Assembly: GCA_964356195.1 (NCBI GenBank)
Contig: CAYHGP010000013.1
Location: forward strand, 1-34,266
Direction of reading: 5' to 3'
Length of the DNA: 34,266 bases
Source of the DNA: 2-02-FULL-48-14 sp964356195
Lineage (GTDB): Bacteria; Patescibacteriota; Gracilibacteria; UBA1369; 2-02-FULL-48-14
Of this stretch, positions 15,683 to 23,030 are shown piece by piece (within the stretch, counting starts at the first letter, position 1; the number at the start of each line of letters is the position of its first letter). Position numbers and translations under genes: made by a program. The notes below the pieces were generated by a model. The model made no database searches and was not told the origin of the DNA. It saw only the letters and a program-made list of their open reading frames with translations.

Positions 15683-16672
15683 ATGTATCAGCTTGGGAAA
15701 ATCAGCTCAAATTTATTTGAGAAGTGGCATGATTTGGTCGCAAAAAATCCCGCTGGCGGATTTCATCAGTCAAAGTACTTTCTTGATTTTAGAAAAAGTA
15801 TCAAATGGTTGGCTTACCAAGTGGGCCTATTTGACAGCAGCACGGGTGAACTCGTCGGAGGCGCAATGATTTATCTATTTCAGATGAAAACAGAAAGCTT
15901 CTTATACATTCCGCAGGGACCTATAATTGAGTACACAAATAAAAAAGTCTGTTTAGAACAGTGGAAGCTTATAAAAGAGTTCTGCATAAAAATTCATGAG
16001 CAGCATCCGGAGTACAAAATTAAAAAGTTGAGAGTCGAACCGCAGCTTCCTCAAATCCCATACTTTATTCAAACACCCTGGCGTAAGAGTCTAAAAAACG
16101 ACATACCAAAATCCACCTTAGTGATTGATCTCAAGCAGGGTTATGAAAACATCTTTAAAAACATGAAACAAAAAGGCAGGTACAATATTAAATTAGCTTT
16201 CAAAAAAGGCGTCGAAGTAGAATGGGTTGAAAAAATTGATAACGAAGCCCTTGCTGAATTCTTTGCTTTATATAAAGCAACCTACCAAAGAAACGCGTAT
16301 AAAGGTAAGCCACTTTGGGTGTTTGAACGTTTGGTAAAACACTGTGAACCGGTACTAAAACTATTCTTTGCCACCCACAAAGGGGAAAAACTCGCGGCGG
16401 CCTTGATTATTCAATTTGGAAAGAAAGCCACCTATTTTTACGGGGCTTCTTCAAATCATAAAAAAGAGCTGATGGCGCCTTATTTACTGCACAGCGAGGT
16501 AATCAAATGGGCGCAAGCCCAAGGTTTCGAGGAATATGACTTGTGGGGAATAACTCCAGCAGACGCAAAAAAAAATCATCCATGGGACGGACTGACTGAG
16601 TTTAAACTCAAACTTGGCGGACATAGAGAAGACTATATAGGCGCCTATGAGATTGACGTCTCAAGCCTTTGA
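15683..16672 (+). CDS. FemX/FemAB-like peptidoglycan bridge aminoacyltransferase
   Basis: A 329-residue protein of the FemABX family (two GNAT-like subdomains), which adds amino acids from aminoacyl-tRNA to the peptidoglycan stem peptide. Recognisable parts are H-Q-S-K-Y-F near residue 28, Y-I-P-Q-G-P-I near 75, K-Q-K-G-R-Y-N-I-K-L-A near 165, Y-F-Y-G-A-S-S near 252 and the C-terminal Y-D-L-W-G-I followed by G-L-T-E-F-K-L-K-L-G-G. No signal peptide: it acts in the cytoplasm on lipid-linked precursor. It implies a cross-bridged peptidoglycan, but the amino acid added cannot be read from sequence. The AT-rich composition and good SD differ from the flanking core genes. Confidence 0.9.
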   Translation: MYQLGKISSNLFEKWHDLVAKNPAGGFHQSKYFLDFRKSIKWLAYQVGLFDSSTGELVGGAMIYLFQMKTESFLYIPQGPIIEYTNKKVCLEQWKLIKEFCIKIHEQHPEYKIKKLRVEPQLPQIPYFIQTPWRKSLKNDIPKSTLVIDLKQGYENIFKNMKQKGRYNIKLAFKKGVEVEWVEKIDNEALAEFFALYKATYQRNAYKGKPLWVFERLVKHCEPVLKLFFATHKGEKLAAALIIQFGKKATYFYGASSNHKKELMAPYLLHSEVIKWAQAQGFEEYDLWGITPADAKKNHPWDGLTEFKLKLGGHREDYIGAYEIDVSSL

Positions 16673-16676
16673 AAGA

Positions 16677-17117
16677 CTAATTATTACAGACGACCGGGTA
16701 ATAGGTGCTGTAAGACGTAGGATCTATATTTTGTTCGACACAGGCGTCATAAACCGCACAGCATTCCCCGTTTGGATCTGTAGGGTAAGATCTCAAACAA
16801 GTTAAATCGATGCCCTTAGAATCTGCGGCATCAAGACACGTTTCCAATTCATCACAACAGTCTAAAACTTGGCCACCAAGTATTTGGCTTGCACACTCTT
16901 GAATTTCTTCATTTGTGTGTTTTTCATCCAAGGCACCCAAACACTGCTCTAGTCTCGCGCCAAAATTACTGCAGTTCACAGCGCCATCATCTCCAGGAAC
17001 TGTTTCTGAGAAATCGTCGACTTTAACCGTTTCACTAGGTTCAGGCTTTTTATCAAAAATGTTGTAATCTGAACATCCTCCAAACGCTAAGGCGGAAGCT
17101 AGTAGTGCATTTCGCAT
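16677..17117 (-). CDS. Cysteine-rich lipoprotein
   Basis: A 146-residue lipoprotein with a very short signal (lipobox F-G-G-C, Cys15), an acidic linker (~20-45) and a domain with 11 further cysteines, including two C-C pairs. The spacing suggests a disulfide-knitted helical domain, stable outside the cell. No family is recognised. A -10-like TATTAT ends six bases before the ATG. It converges on the FemX-like gene with four bases between stops. Confidence 0.75.
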   Translation of the reverse strand: MRNALLASALAFGGCSDYNIFDKKPEPSETVKVDDFSETVPGDDGAVNCSNFGARLEQCLGALDEKHTNEEIQECASQILGGQVLDCCDELETCLDAADSKGIDLTCLRSYPTDPNGECCAVYDACVEQNIDPTSYSTYYPVVCNN

Positions 17118-17225
17118 AGATTTATAATAAAGTTTATTATTTAGATTATCCGCTAAAAATAAGAAAAGTCAATCTTCCCGCTCCTTACCTAGGTGCATGG
17201 ATATTGAGTGATAATAGTGCTCTAG

Positions 17226-17251
17226 TTGGCTGGCTAAGTGGGTCTAGTGCC
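17226..17251 (+). repeat. TTGGCTGG...AGTGGGTCTAGT repeat, copy 3
   Basis: TTGGCTGGCTA followed by AGTGGGTCTAGTGCCC in the space between two divergent genes. It shares 12 bases with 14962-14973 and both halves with 15469-15492. The GGG and CCC around the loop could pair. The rest of 17118-17318 holds only the promoter of the next gene. Confidence 0.5.
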
Positions 17252-17284
17252 CAGCTTAAAGGAATGGTGAGGGAGCATATTCTA

Positions 17285-17293
17285 TGATATAAT
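17285..17293 (+). promoter_or_regulatory. Extended -10 promoter (TGATATAAT)
   Basis: TGATATAAT 25 bases before the ATG at 17319; no good -35 box at the usual distance, as is common for extended -10 promoters. Confidence 0.5.
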
Positions 17294-17318
17294 AAAAAGA
17301 TGTAAATATACATATAGT

Positions 17319-17993
17319 ATGAATTATTTCCATGGATCATCCTCAGCCAGTTTTGAAGGAGTTTTTGATGATAAAGAAGGGGGCCTTATTGCAACAGGAG
17401 AACTATTAAAAACAGGTAGGGTTCCTTTTTCAGGCGAATTGGCAGCAGGGATTAGTGAATTTGGCATTAACACACATTCAATTTCAACTGTAGGTGCTGA
17501 GGGCATTAGAGATGCAGTTCGCTATGCATTAAGTACTACTCCATGGACTCCAGAAATTGGCCAAGAAAATTTAGATGAATATCAAATGAGATTAAGGGGT
17601 TTGGATGAAAGTAGTAGGTGGTATCCAATCTATAAAACCTGGATTGAATTAGAAGAAAAGAGATTGAATCGTTGGAGGAATATACCTGCAAAATTTCAAG
17701 CAGTTATTTCTAATCCATTCCCTGTCATTTTTAAAATACTTCATCCAGAGGAGGGAACATTAACTAGACAGGTAGGAATCATACCGAGTCAAGAAATAGG
17801 GGTTTCGACTCACGCTCGTATTGAGAGTTTAGTAATATATGTACCTACTGATAGGTTAGATCTAACTAGAGAGCTGGGCAGCAATCTAATAAAGCCAGAA
17901 CAGATTAAAACTTTCGAAGAACTTTCCCGTGAAATTTTGGGCCTCAGTTTACAAACAAATTTTGAAGTAAGTCGACTCTTGAATTGGCAATAA
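17319..17993 (+). CDS. Orphan protein with possible ADP-ribosyltransferase-like N-terminus
   Basis: A 224-residue soluble protein without signal peptide. The start Y-F-H-G-S-S-S-A-S-F-E-G-V resembles the first strand of H-Y-E-type ADP-ribosyltransferases (PARP, diphtheria toxin: H-G-T/S). A T-H-S-I-S-T-V segment and D-A-V-R-Y-A-L (~50-72) follow, where such folds have their second motif. No clear catalytic Glu can be assigned, so this is a tentative fold guess only. The gene is visibly AT-rich, has its own promoter, and sits alone next to tRNA-Gln. No antitoxin-like or immunity gene is adjacent. It could equally be an unrelated orphan. Confidence 0.55.
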   Translation: MNYFHGSSSASFEGVFDDKEGGLIATGELLKTGRVPFSGELAAGISEFGINTHSISTVGAEGIRDAVRYALSTTPWTPEIGQENLDEYQMRLRGLDESSRWYPIYKTWIELEEKRLNRWRNIPAKFQAVISNPFPVIFKILHPEEGTLTRQVGIIPSQEIGVSTHARIESLVIYVPTDRLDLTRELGSNLIKPEQIKTFEELSREILGLSLQTNFEVSRLLNWQ

Positions 17994-18016
17994 ATTACTC
18001 TCAAAACAGAAAAAAT

Positions 18017-18090
18017 TGGCTGGGGGTGAGGGATTCGAACCCCCGATGCCGGGACCAAAACCCGGTGCCTTACCGCTTGGCTAACCCCCA
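18017..18090 (-). tRNA. tRNA-Gln (anticodon UUG)
   Basis: A 74-base cloverleaf including encoded CCA. The acceptor stem pairs TGGGGGT with ACCCCCA, the discriminator is G, and the anticodon loop TTTTGGT between CCGGG and CCCGG gives UUG. The T-loop is TTCGAAT. A T-rich run follows the CCA. The 18091-18186 spacer to the M23 gene has two small inverted repeats (AGGAT/ATCCT and GCCT/AGGC). Confidence 0.95.
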
Positions 18091-18186
18091 TACTGGGAAC
18101 AGGATGAAATCCTAGTTCACAGCCTAATAAAAGGCCAGAGGAAATCTAATGAATTGAAGGGTCAAAGTCAATCTAAGAAGCCGCAA

Positions 18187-19659
18187 CTACAAACCCATGG
18201 CTTCTTGAATTTGCTTGATTTGCTCTTCCAGGGCGCTTTGGATTTGGTCCAAGTATTCTTCAGGCAGGTTTTCCATCGCTACTTCATCGAGAGGGAGGTA
18301 CTTGAGAGGGTCTACGCGCACACCGTCTTGCCACACTTCAAAGTGAAGGTGGGGGCCGGTGGTGCGTCCTCCGGAGCCGGGCGTGCCTGGCATTCCTCCG
18401 GTGAACCCAAGAATTTGTCCGCGAGTCACATAGTCTCCGGCGCTCACGGTGGGCTCGGAAATATGTCCGTACAAAGTCATGGTTCCCATGCGGTGCGCCA
18501 CCATAATATAAGCAAAGCGTGTGGATTCCGCGTCAAAAATAACTTCGCTCACCACTCCGTCGGCGGGAGCAAAAATAGCGGTTCCTTGTTTGGCACGAAT
18601 GTCGACGGCATAGTGATCCACTCCAAACGTAGCTTGGTAGCCTTCATCATGGAAGAATGCGGTAATTCCATTCCCGGGAGCCACCGGCCAGTCGAGCTGC
18701 AAGAAGTCAGCGGCTTCAGAACCGTCAATGTTTGCAATCATTTCTTGCTCGATTTTCTCAATCAATGTTCTTTGATCCTCCGAAAGTAAACCGCTGGTTC
18801 CAGCGAGTTTCTCTTCCATCATTTTTACATTTTCCTGATAGATTTTAATTTCGTGCAGCAACTCGTCTTTGCGCTGATCGGCGGAACCGAGCATCCCTTC
18901 AAGAATCGCTTGCTCGACTTTCGTTTCTTCAAGAACGGCTTCTTGCGCATCGCGTTCGCCTTGAAGTCGAATGGTCTCATCCGCCAACTTCAGGTCCAGG
19001 GCATCGAGCTCCTGTTTCTTGATGCGAAGCTCATTCCATTTTTCAGCAAGCTGCGTGGAAAGGTCCGCCATTTTGTCGACTTGAGTTTGGTTTTCACTTT
19101 CAATCAAATCCAAATAAGTAATTTTCTGCAGAGTTTCCGAAACAGAATGCGTACTCGCCAAAACCTTCACCGGGTTCACCCCGTCTTCATCGTAATAAAC
19201 GTCCCGTTTTACATAAAGCAGAGTCATCAAGTCGCCCACAATTTGCTTTTGATCTTCGAATTGAAGCTGGAGAATTTGAATGTCTTCTTCCAGTTGGGCG
19301 ACATCCATTTTCCCCTGTTCTTTTTGGGATTTCACGTCCAAGGTCTGCTTGCCGGTGTCTTTGATTTGTTTGTCCAAATTGGCAATCACCATCTCCAGGT
19401 TGATGACTTGCGCATTGATTTCTACGATGCTTACTTTGGCGTCTTCAATATTTTTCTGGAGAAGTGTGTAGCGGTACTGAATTTGCGCCAACTTTTGTTT
19501 AAGCTGCAAAAGCAGACTGCTTTGCTGTACGGCTTGCGTCATTGTAGCGGCGTCTGCACCGGGAGTGGCATTTGCTTCCTCCGCCCATGCAAGTGGACTC
19601 CAGGCGACTGCGCCCAAGAGGAGATTCAAACCGAGGATGAGACTGAGAATTTTTTTCAT
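18187..19659 (-). CDS. M23 family murein hydrolase with coiled coil (EnvC/NlpD-like)
   Basis: From the ATG at 19659 (M-K-K-I-L), 490 residues: a Sec signal peptide (~1-26, A-W-A), then a long coiled coil (~40-300) rich in Gln, Glu, Leu and Lys, then a C-terminal M23 (LytM) domain. Zinc ligands are intact: H and D of D-H-Y-A-V-D and the H-x-H of G-P-H-L-H-F-E-V, and Y-G-H-I is present. Such proteins cut peptidoglycan cross-links or activate amidases at division; the intact zinc site suggests it cuts by itself. An upstream in-frame start at 19704 is rejected because the -10 box lies downstream of it. Confidence 0.92.
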   Translation of the reverse strand: MKKILSLILGLNLLLGAVAWSPLAWAEEANATPGADAATMTQAVQQSSLLLQLKQKLAQIQYRYTLLQKNIEDAKVSIVEINAQVINLEMVIANLDKQIKDTGKQTLDVKSQKEQGKMDVAQLEEDIQILQLQFEDQKQIVGDLMTLLYVKRDVYYDEDGVNPVKVLASTHSVSETLQKITYLDLIESENQTQVDKMADLSTQLAEKWNELRIKKQELDALDLKLADETIRLQGERDAQEAVLEETKVEQAILEGMLGSADQRKDELLHEIKIYQENVKMMEEKLAGTSGLLSEDQRTLIEKIEQEMIANIDGSEAADFLQLDWPVAPGNGITAFFHDEGYQATFGVDHYAVDIRAKQGTAIFAPADGVVSEVIFDAESTRFAYIMVAHRMGTMTLYGHISEPTVSAGDYVTRGQILGFTGGMPGTPGSGGRTTGPHLHFEVWQDGVRVDPLKYLPLDEVAMENLPEEYLDQIQSALEEQIKQIQEAMGL

Positions 19660-19675
19660 AGTTTCCCGACCCATA

Positions 19676-19704
19676 ATTATATCATAAATCAGGTGGGGAA
19701 ACAA
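19676..19704 (-). promoter_or_regulatory. Promoter of the M23 gene (TTGTTT-17-TGATATAAT)
   Basis: On the minus strand TTGTTT (19699-19704) and TATAAT (19676-19681) are 17 bases apart, with an extended -10 TG. The ATG at 19659 lies 16 bases after the box. Confidence 0.65.
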
Positions 19705-19995
19705 GGTTGTGGCTCACTCAGTACAAGGTCAAGGGCCCATCAGGGAAAATGTTCAATAAGGGTTTGTGACTAGGCGGCTTTTGAGGCTTTCCACTCGACA
19801 GTGAATCGTTTCTCCTTTCTCTATCCAAGTAAGCAAAAAGGAGACGAATAGGAGCCCGAACCAACTCTAAGGTCGCTCGAATAGGAAAAGCAAGAACCCT
19901 ATGGCTTAAAGTGTCTGGACTTGACGTGGAGTATTCGATTCCCTCAGGTTTGCCCATACGGAAAACAGATTTATCTAGAATAATACCCCTTTCTC
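19705..19995. other. Noncoding stretch between divergent genes
   Basis: About 290 bases with no gene I can support. A 104-codon minus-strand frame crosses it (19718-20032) and reads like spurious ORFs that I remember from noncoding DNA (it includes the words K-P-E-G-I-E-Y-S-T-S-S). Composition is ordinary and no RNA family is recognised. Confidence 0.4.
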
Positions 19996-20024
19996 TTGAA
20001 AGTGCAATTTTTCTCCGCTTAAAT
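19996..20024 (+). promoter_or_regulatory. Promoter TTGAAA-17-TTAAAT, leaderless type
   Basis: TTGAAA at 19996-20001 and TTAAAT at 20019-20024 are 17 bases apart; the ATG at 20031 is six bases after the -10 box. Confidence 0.5.
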
Positions 20025-20030
20025 AGAAGC

Positions 20031-20246
20031 ATGACCCCTCAGCTGAAAGCTTCCCTCAAAAAAATGCTAGTCACCGATTTGGCAATCCTGGTGATTGTCT
20101 TGGCTCTTGGCATGATTTTGATTCTTCCTGATTGCACTTTCGACTGTGCCGAGCGGGCCAATTTACTCGGCGGAGGAGTCGCCAACTTAATCATTTCCGT
20201 CGATATTCTTTGGGGGATTTGGTATTGGCTCAAGCACCGCAAGTAA
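20031..20246 (+). CDS. Small two-helix membrane protein
   Basis: A 71-residue protein with two membrane helices (about 13-33 and 50-66), a short loop with two cysteines (C-T-F-D-C) and a basic C-terminus. The ATG is set by the promoter; upstream in-frame codons give an unlikely N-terminus. No known family. Confidence 0.6.
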   Translation: MTPQLKASLKKMLVTDLAILVIVLALGMILILPDCTFDCAERANLLGGGVANLIISVDILWGIWYWLKHRK

Positions 20247-20314
20247 TTTTTGGATCAATTTCACATTCGCCGCAGGGAAGGGGAAGGATGAGCGTGACCT
20301 TGGATTTATACATA

Positions 20315-21610
20315 TCAATGATCCTGAAAACCGCTTAAAAATTTTCGGACACGTTCATCCACTCGAATGTCGTTCAACTTGACCGGATTTTCCAAAGAAA
20401 TCCCTTCAAATGTCCTGCAGCGACTGAGTGCCACATAGGTTTGTCCGGAAGCAAAACTTCCACGGCCGAGGTCAATTTTCACTTTATCGAAGGTCTTCCC
20501 TTGGCTTTTATGAATGGTAATGGCCCAGGCCAGGCGCATTGGAATTTGAGTAAAGGACCCGATTTTCTGCTGCGCAAGGCTGCGAGAACCGGGGTCAGAA
20601 CAGTACTTATAGAGGTCCCAAGTGTGCGGCCAAACTTCAAACTCACCTTCGTCAGTGGTTTGCACGTGAACACTTCCATTCCCAAATTTTGTAATCTGTC
20701 CGATGGTGCCATTCACCCACCTGCCCGCGGGGTCATTATTCATAAACATAATCTGTGCGCCAATTTTTAGACTAAGACTCCGCTCGGTGGGCACCTGTTT
20801 AAGATCAAAGGACCCATCCGTGGTCCCCTCAAAAGTATGCAATTTTGACTTCAATTGACTCAAACGAACATCATTAATTTCCTTAGCACGGTCATTGGTA
20901 CTTGTAAGGTTGATGGTATCTTTAGTTTCGGTGGCCGCAAGCCTCAGGTTTATAATTTGAATATGCCTGGAATCGACGGTATTTGTTCGAATCGCATTGA
21001 GTAAGTGGATGAATTTCTCATCTTTTTGACGATAGATTTTTTCCAGCTCAACGAATTTCATAGTAAAATTTTCGCTTTTCAGAACTTCTGAATGAAAAAA
21101 CCACGGACTCTCGTAAACCTCTTCAAAGTGCTGCACTTCATGACGGATGACTACAGGAGGCAACTGATATAGATCTCCAATGAAAATCATCTGGACTCCT
21201 CCAAAAGGCAGGTTTACCATTCGTGCGGATCGTAAAAAAGCATCAACACTATCCATGAGATCGGCTCGCACCATTGAGACTTCATCGATCACGATTGTTT
21301 TTAGATTTTTATAAAGCGCGTTTTTGACCTGTTTCTTGCCCTTCTTTTTCGCCATTTCAACGGTGATATTGGGGAGAAACTTGAAGAAAGAGTGAATGGT
21401 TTCGCCCTTTACGTTAAGAGCGGCAACGCCTGTTGGAGCCAAAACAGCAATAGGCTTCTTGGTCTGTTCAATAAAGAAAGACAGTAGTGTCGATTTACCT
21501 GTACCGGCTTTCCCCGTTATGAAAACATTCTCCATGGTCCCCTCTATTAACTTTAACGCCTCGTCAAAACGAGCGTTGATTTCCAGATTTGGAGGGAGGG
21601 CTGACTGCAT
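20315..21610 (-). CDS. PIF1/RecD-like SF1B DNA helicase
   Basis: A 431-residue helicase. Walker A is G-K-A-G-T-G-K-S-T (33-41) and Walker B D-E-V-S-M (109-113). Motif III G-D-L-Y-Q-L-P-P, the C-terminal H-K-S-Q-G-K-T-F-D and Y-V-A-L-S-R-C are all present. This is the PIF1 order of 5'-3' helicases, known for unwinding G-quadruplexes and R-loops and working near forks. The protein is short and holds just the core plus a small 2B-like insert, with no extra N- or C-terminal domain. It has no functional neighbours, being divergent from rpmA. Confidence 0.92.
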   Translation of the reverse strand: MQSALPPNLEINARFDEALKLIEGTMENVFITGKAGTGKSTLLSFFIEQTKKPIAVLAPTGVAALNVKGETIHSFFKFLPNITVEMAKKKGKKQVKNALYKNLKTIVIDEVSMVRADLMDSVDAFLRSARMVNLPFGGVQMIFIGDLYQLPPVVIRHEVQHFEEVYESPWFFHSEVLKSENFTMKFVELEKIYRQKDEKFIHLLNAIRTNTVDSRHIQIINLRLAATETKDTINLTSTNDRAKEINDVRLSQLKSKLHTFEGTTDGSFDLKQVPTERSLSLKIGAQIMFMNNDPAGRWVNGTIGQITKFGNGSVHVQTTDEGEFEVWPHTWDLYKYCSDPGSRSLAQQKIGSFTQIPMRLAWAITIHKSQGKTFDKVKIDLGRGSFASGQTYVALSRCRTFEGISLENPVKLNDIRVDERVRKFLSGFQDH

Positions 21611-21717
21611 AAATCTAATCTAAGATTTTCCACGAGCTATGGCAAATGGTAAATTCTCTTGTCAAATCTCAAGTTTCAGCATAAAATCCCTCTGCACATC
21701 AGAAGTAACAACCTTAT

Positions 21718-21996
21718 ATGTCACATAAAAAAGCGGGAGGTTCGAGTAGAAACGGCCGAGATTCGCAGGCAAAACGCCCTGGAGTTAAACGATTCGCAGG
21801 TGAAGCCGTGACAGCAGGTTCAATTCTTGTGCGTCAAAAAGGAACCAAATGGCACCCTGGTACAAACGTAGGAACAGGACGTGATTTCACGCTCTTTGCT
21901 TTGATCCCTGGAAAGGTTGCTTTCACAGAGAAACGACAACGTAAGTTTGACGGAACAAGCCGTTACGACACCTTGGTCCACGTCGTTGCTGCGTAA
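21718..21996 (+). CDS. rpmA: 50S ribosomal protein L27
   Basis: A 92-residue L27, near the peptidyl-transferase centre. The N-terminus M-S-H-K-K-A-G-G-S is the mature, unextended form, so no Firmicutes-type N-terminal cleavage is needed. R-N-G-R-D-S, V-K-R-F-x-G, I-L-V-R-Q-K-G-T-K-W-H-P-G and the L-F-A-L segment are typical. It normally follows rplU (L21), which is not next to it here. Confidence 0.96.
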   Translation: MSHKKAGGSSRNGRDSQAKRPGVKRFAGEAVTAGSILVRQKGTKWHPGTNVGTGRDFTLFALIPGKVAFTEKRQRKFDGTSRYDTLVHVVAA

Positions 21997-21997
21997 C

Positions 21998-22038
21998 AGG
22001 CCGCAGCGAAGGCGAGCCGAGGCGAGTGCCTACGGCCT
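21998..22038 (+). terminator. GC-rich inverted repeat after rpmA
   Basis: AGGCCG and CGGCCT close a 41-base GC-rich segment with an inner AGGC-GAGT-GCCT hairpin and two AGGCGAG words. It starts two bases after the rpmA stop codon. No run of T follows, so it is either a factor-dependent terminator or an interspersed palindromic repeat. Confidence 0.5.
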
Positions 22039-22103
22039 AAGCGATATTTGCCTTTCAAAAGAGAAGTGGCTATTCTTTGTATAGTTTTCTAACCCACGCC
22101 TTT

Positions 22104-22364
22104 ATGAAAACTCAACTCAATGCTTTAGCCGCCGCTTTGACCATGGGTCTTGGCTGGGGACTTTGCCTTTTTCTTTGGACTTTTGTAGCTCTGAAATGGG
22201 ACATGGGAACTTCTATGTTGGCTCTTATTGACTGGTATCCCGGTTATGAAGTGAGCGCCAAAGGTGCTTTCCTCGGACTCATTTGGGGATTTTTGGACGG
22301 GTTCATTGGGATGTACATTTTAGTTTGGATCTACAATTACTTCGTTCGCAAGCTCGGTAAATAA
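22104..22364 (+). CDS. Small membrane protein, 'holin-like' family
   Basis: From the ATG at 22104, 86 residues. Two membrane helices are separated by a loop with W-Y-P-G-Y, followed by I-W-G-F-L-D-G-F-I-G. This pattern occurs in a family that databases often call bacteriophage holin, though it is widespread in chromosomes without phage. Real function is unknown; no phage gene is near. The next gene starts six bases after the stop. Confidence 0.75.
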   Translation: MKTQLNALAAALTMGLGWGLCLFLWTFVALKWDMGTSMLALIDWYPGYEVSAKGAFLGLIWGFLDGFIGMYILVWIYNYFVRKLGK

Positions 22365-22370
22365 CTATTC

Positions 22371-23030
22371 ATGTCATTAGAATCCTTTTTTGGTCTTGAT
22401 ACCCAAGGGCCAGGGTCCCCGGAGTCTCAAGAACAGTTTCAAGAACAAATGCGCGAAAGCGCTCGTGCTGTTGCGAACATGGGTGCGCATCAGGCCGCGC
22501 AGAAAAAAAAGGAGGATAAACTCGCAACTTTGCTGATCCGTTTAATGCGGGACTCGGGCAAGTCCGACATTGTATTTTTGGTGGTGAAATTATTGGAAGA
22601 GAATGTGCCCGGTGCTTTTATTTTGGCCGTCCTATCGATTGCTGATTCGGAAATGGAAAAAGAACTCACAGTGAATTTTCAGGAAGGAAAATCGGATGAA
22701 TCGGCACTTCGCACCATTCCCGGTGAAGAATTTATTCCCGATGAAATTAAACACCAACTCAACGCTTGGGGGGACGCCATCCTAAGTGCAGGACTCATGC
22801 TGCCGGGCAAAACTTTGCAAACCGTCCTCACTCCCGACCAAAAACTAAAATCATTGATTTTGGACCTTTTACAATTCTCGTTGGAGGAGTATTTTCAGAG
22901 ACACGGCCTCGACTTTTCGGAAGATAAAATTCGCCAAGTGGCCCTGCTCAGCATCCAAAGTGTTTTACTCAAGCTGCGGGAAGCCGCGCGCGAGAAGTCG
23001 GACATCGATATTATTGAATCCCCACTATGA
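22371..23030 (+). CDS. Hypothetical protein heading the pentose phosphate operon
   Basis: A 219-residue, mainly helical, soluble, acidic protein with a Gln/Glu-rich N-terminus (~15-50). No signal peptide, metal motif or known domain. Its TGA overlaps the gnd ATG by four bases, so it is translationally coupled to the oxidative pentose phosphate genes. A role with them is possible, but nothing in the protein suggests what it is. Confidence 0.7.
   Translation: MSLESFFGLDTQGPGSPESQEQFQEQMRESARAVANMGAHQAAQKKKEDKLATLLIRLMRDSGKSDIVFLVVKLLEENVPGAFILAVLSIADSEMEKELTVNFQEGKSDESALRTIPGEEFIPDEIKHQLNAWGDAILSAGLMLPGKTLQTVLTPDQKLKSLILDLLQFSLEEYFQRHGLDFSEDKIRQVALLSIQSVLLKLREAAREKSDIDIIESPL

Noticed and set aside
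17226..17251. Repeat copies as integron attC sites or tRNA fragments
   Set aside because: No GTTRRRY/RYYYAAC core pair and no TTCGA T-loop, and no integrase in the window.
18853..19773. Plus-strand frame of 306 codons opposite the M23 gene
   Set aside because: Antisense to the coiled-coil part; Phe/Leu/Gln-rich sequence is the expected shadow of a Glu/Lys/Leu coiled coil.
19718..20032. Minus-strand frame of 104 codons
   Set aside because: Its ATG lies inside the start of the plus-strand small membrane gene and the protein has no gene-like features; treated as noncoding.
22104..22364. Prophage remnant because of the holin-like protein
   Set aside because: No other phage gene is nearby, and this family is common in chromosomes.
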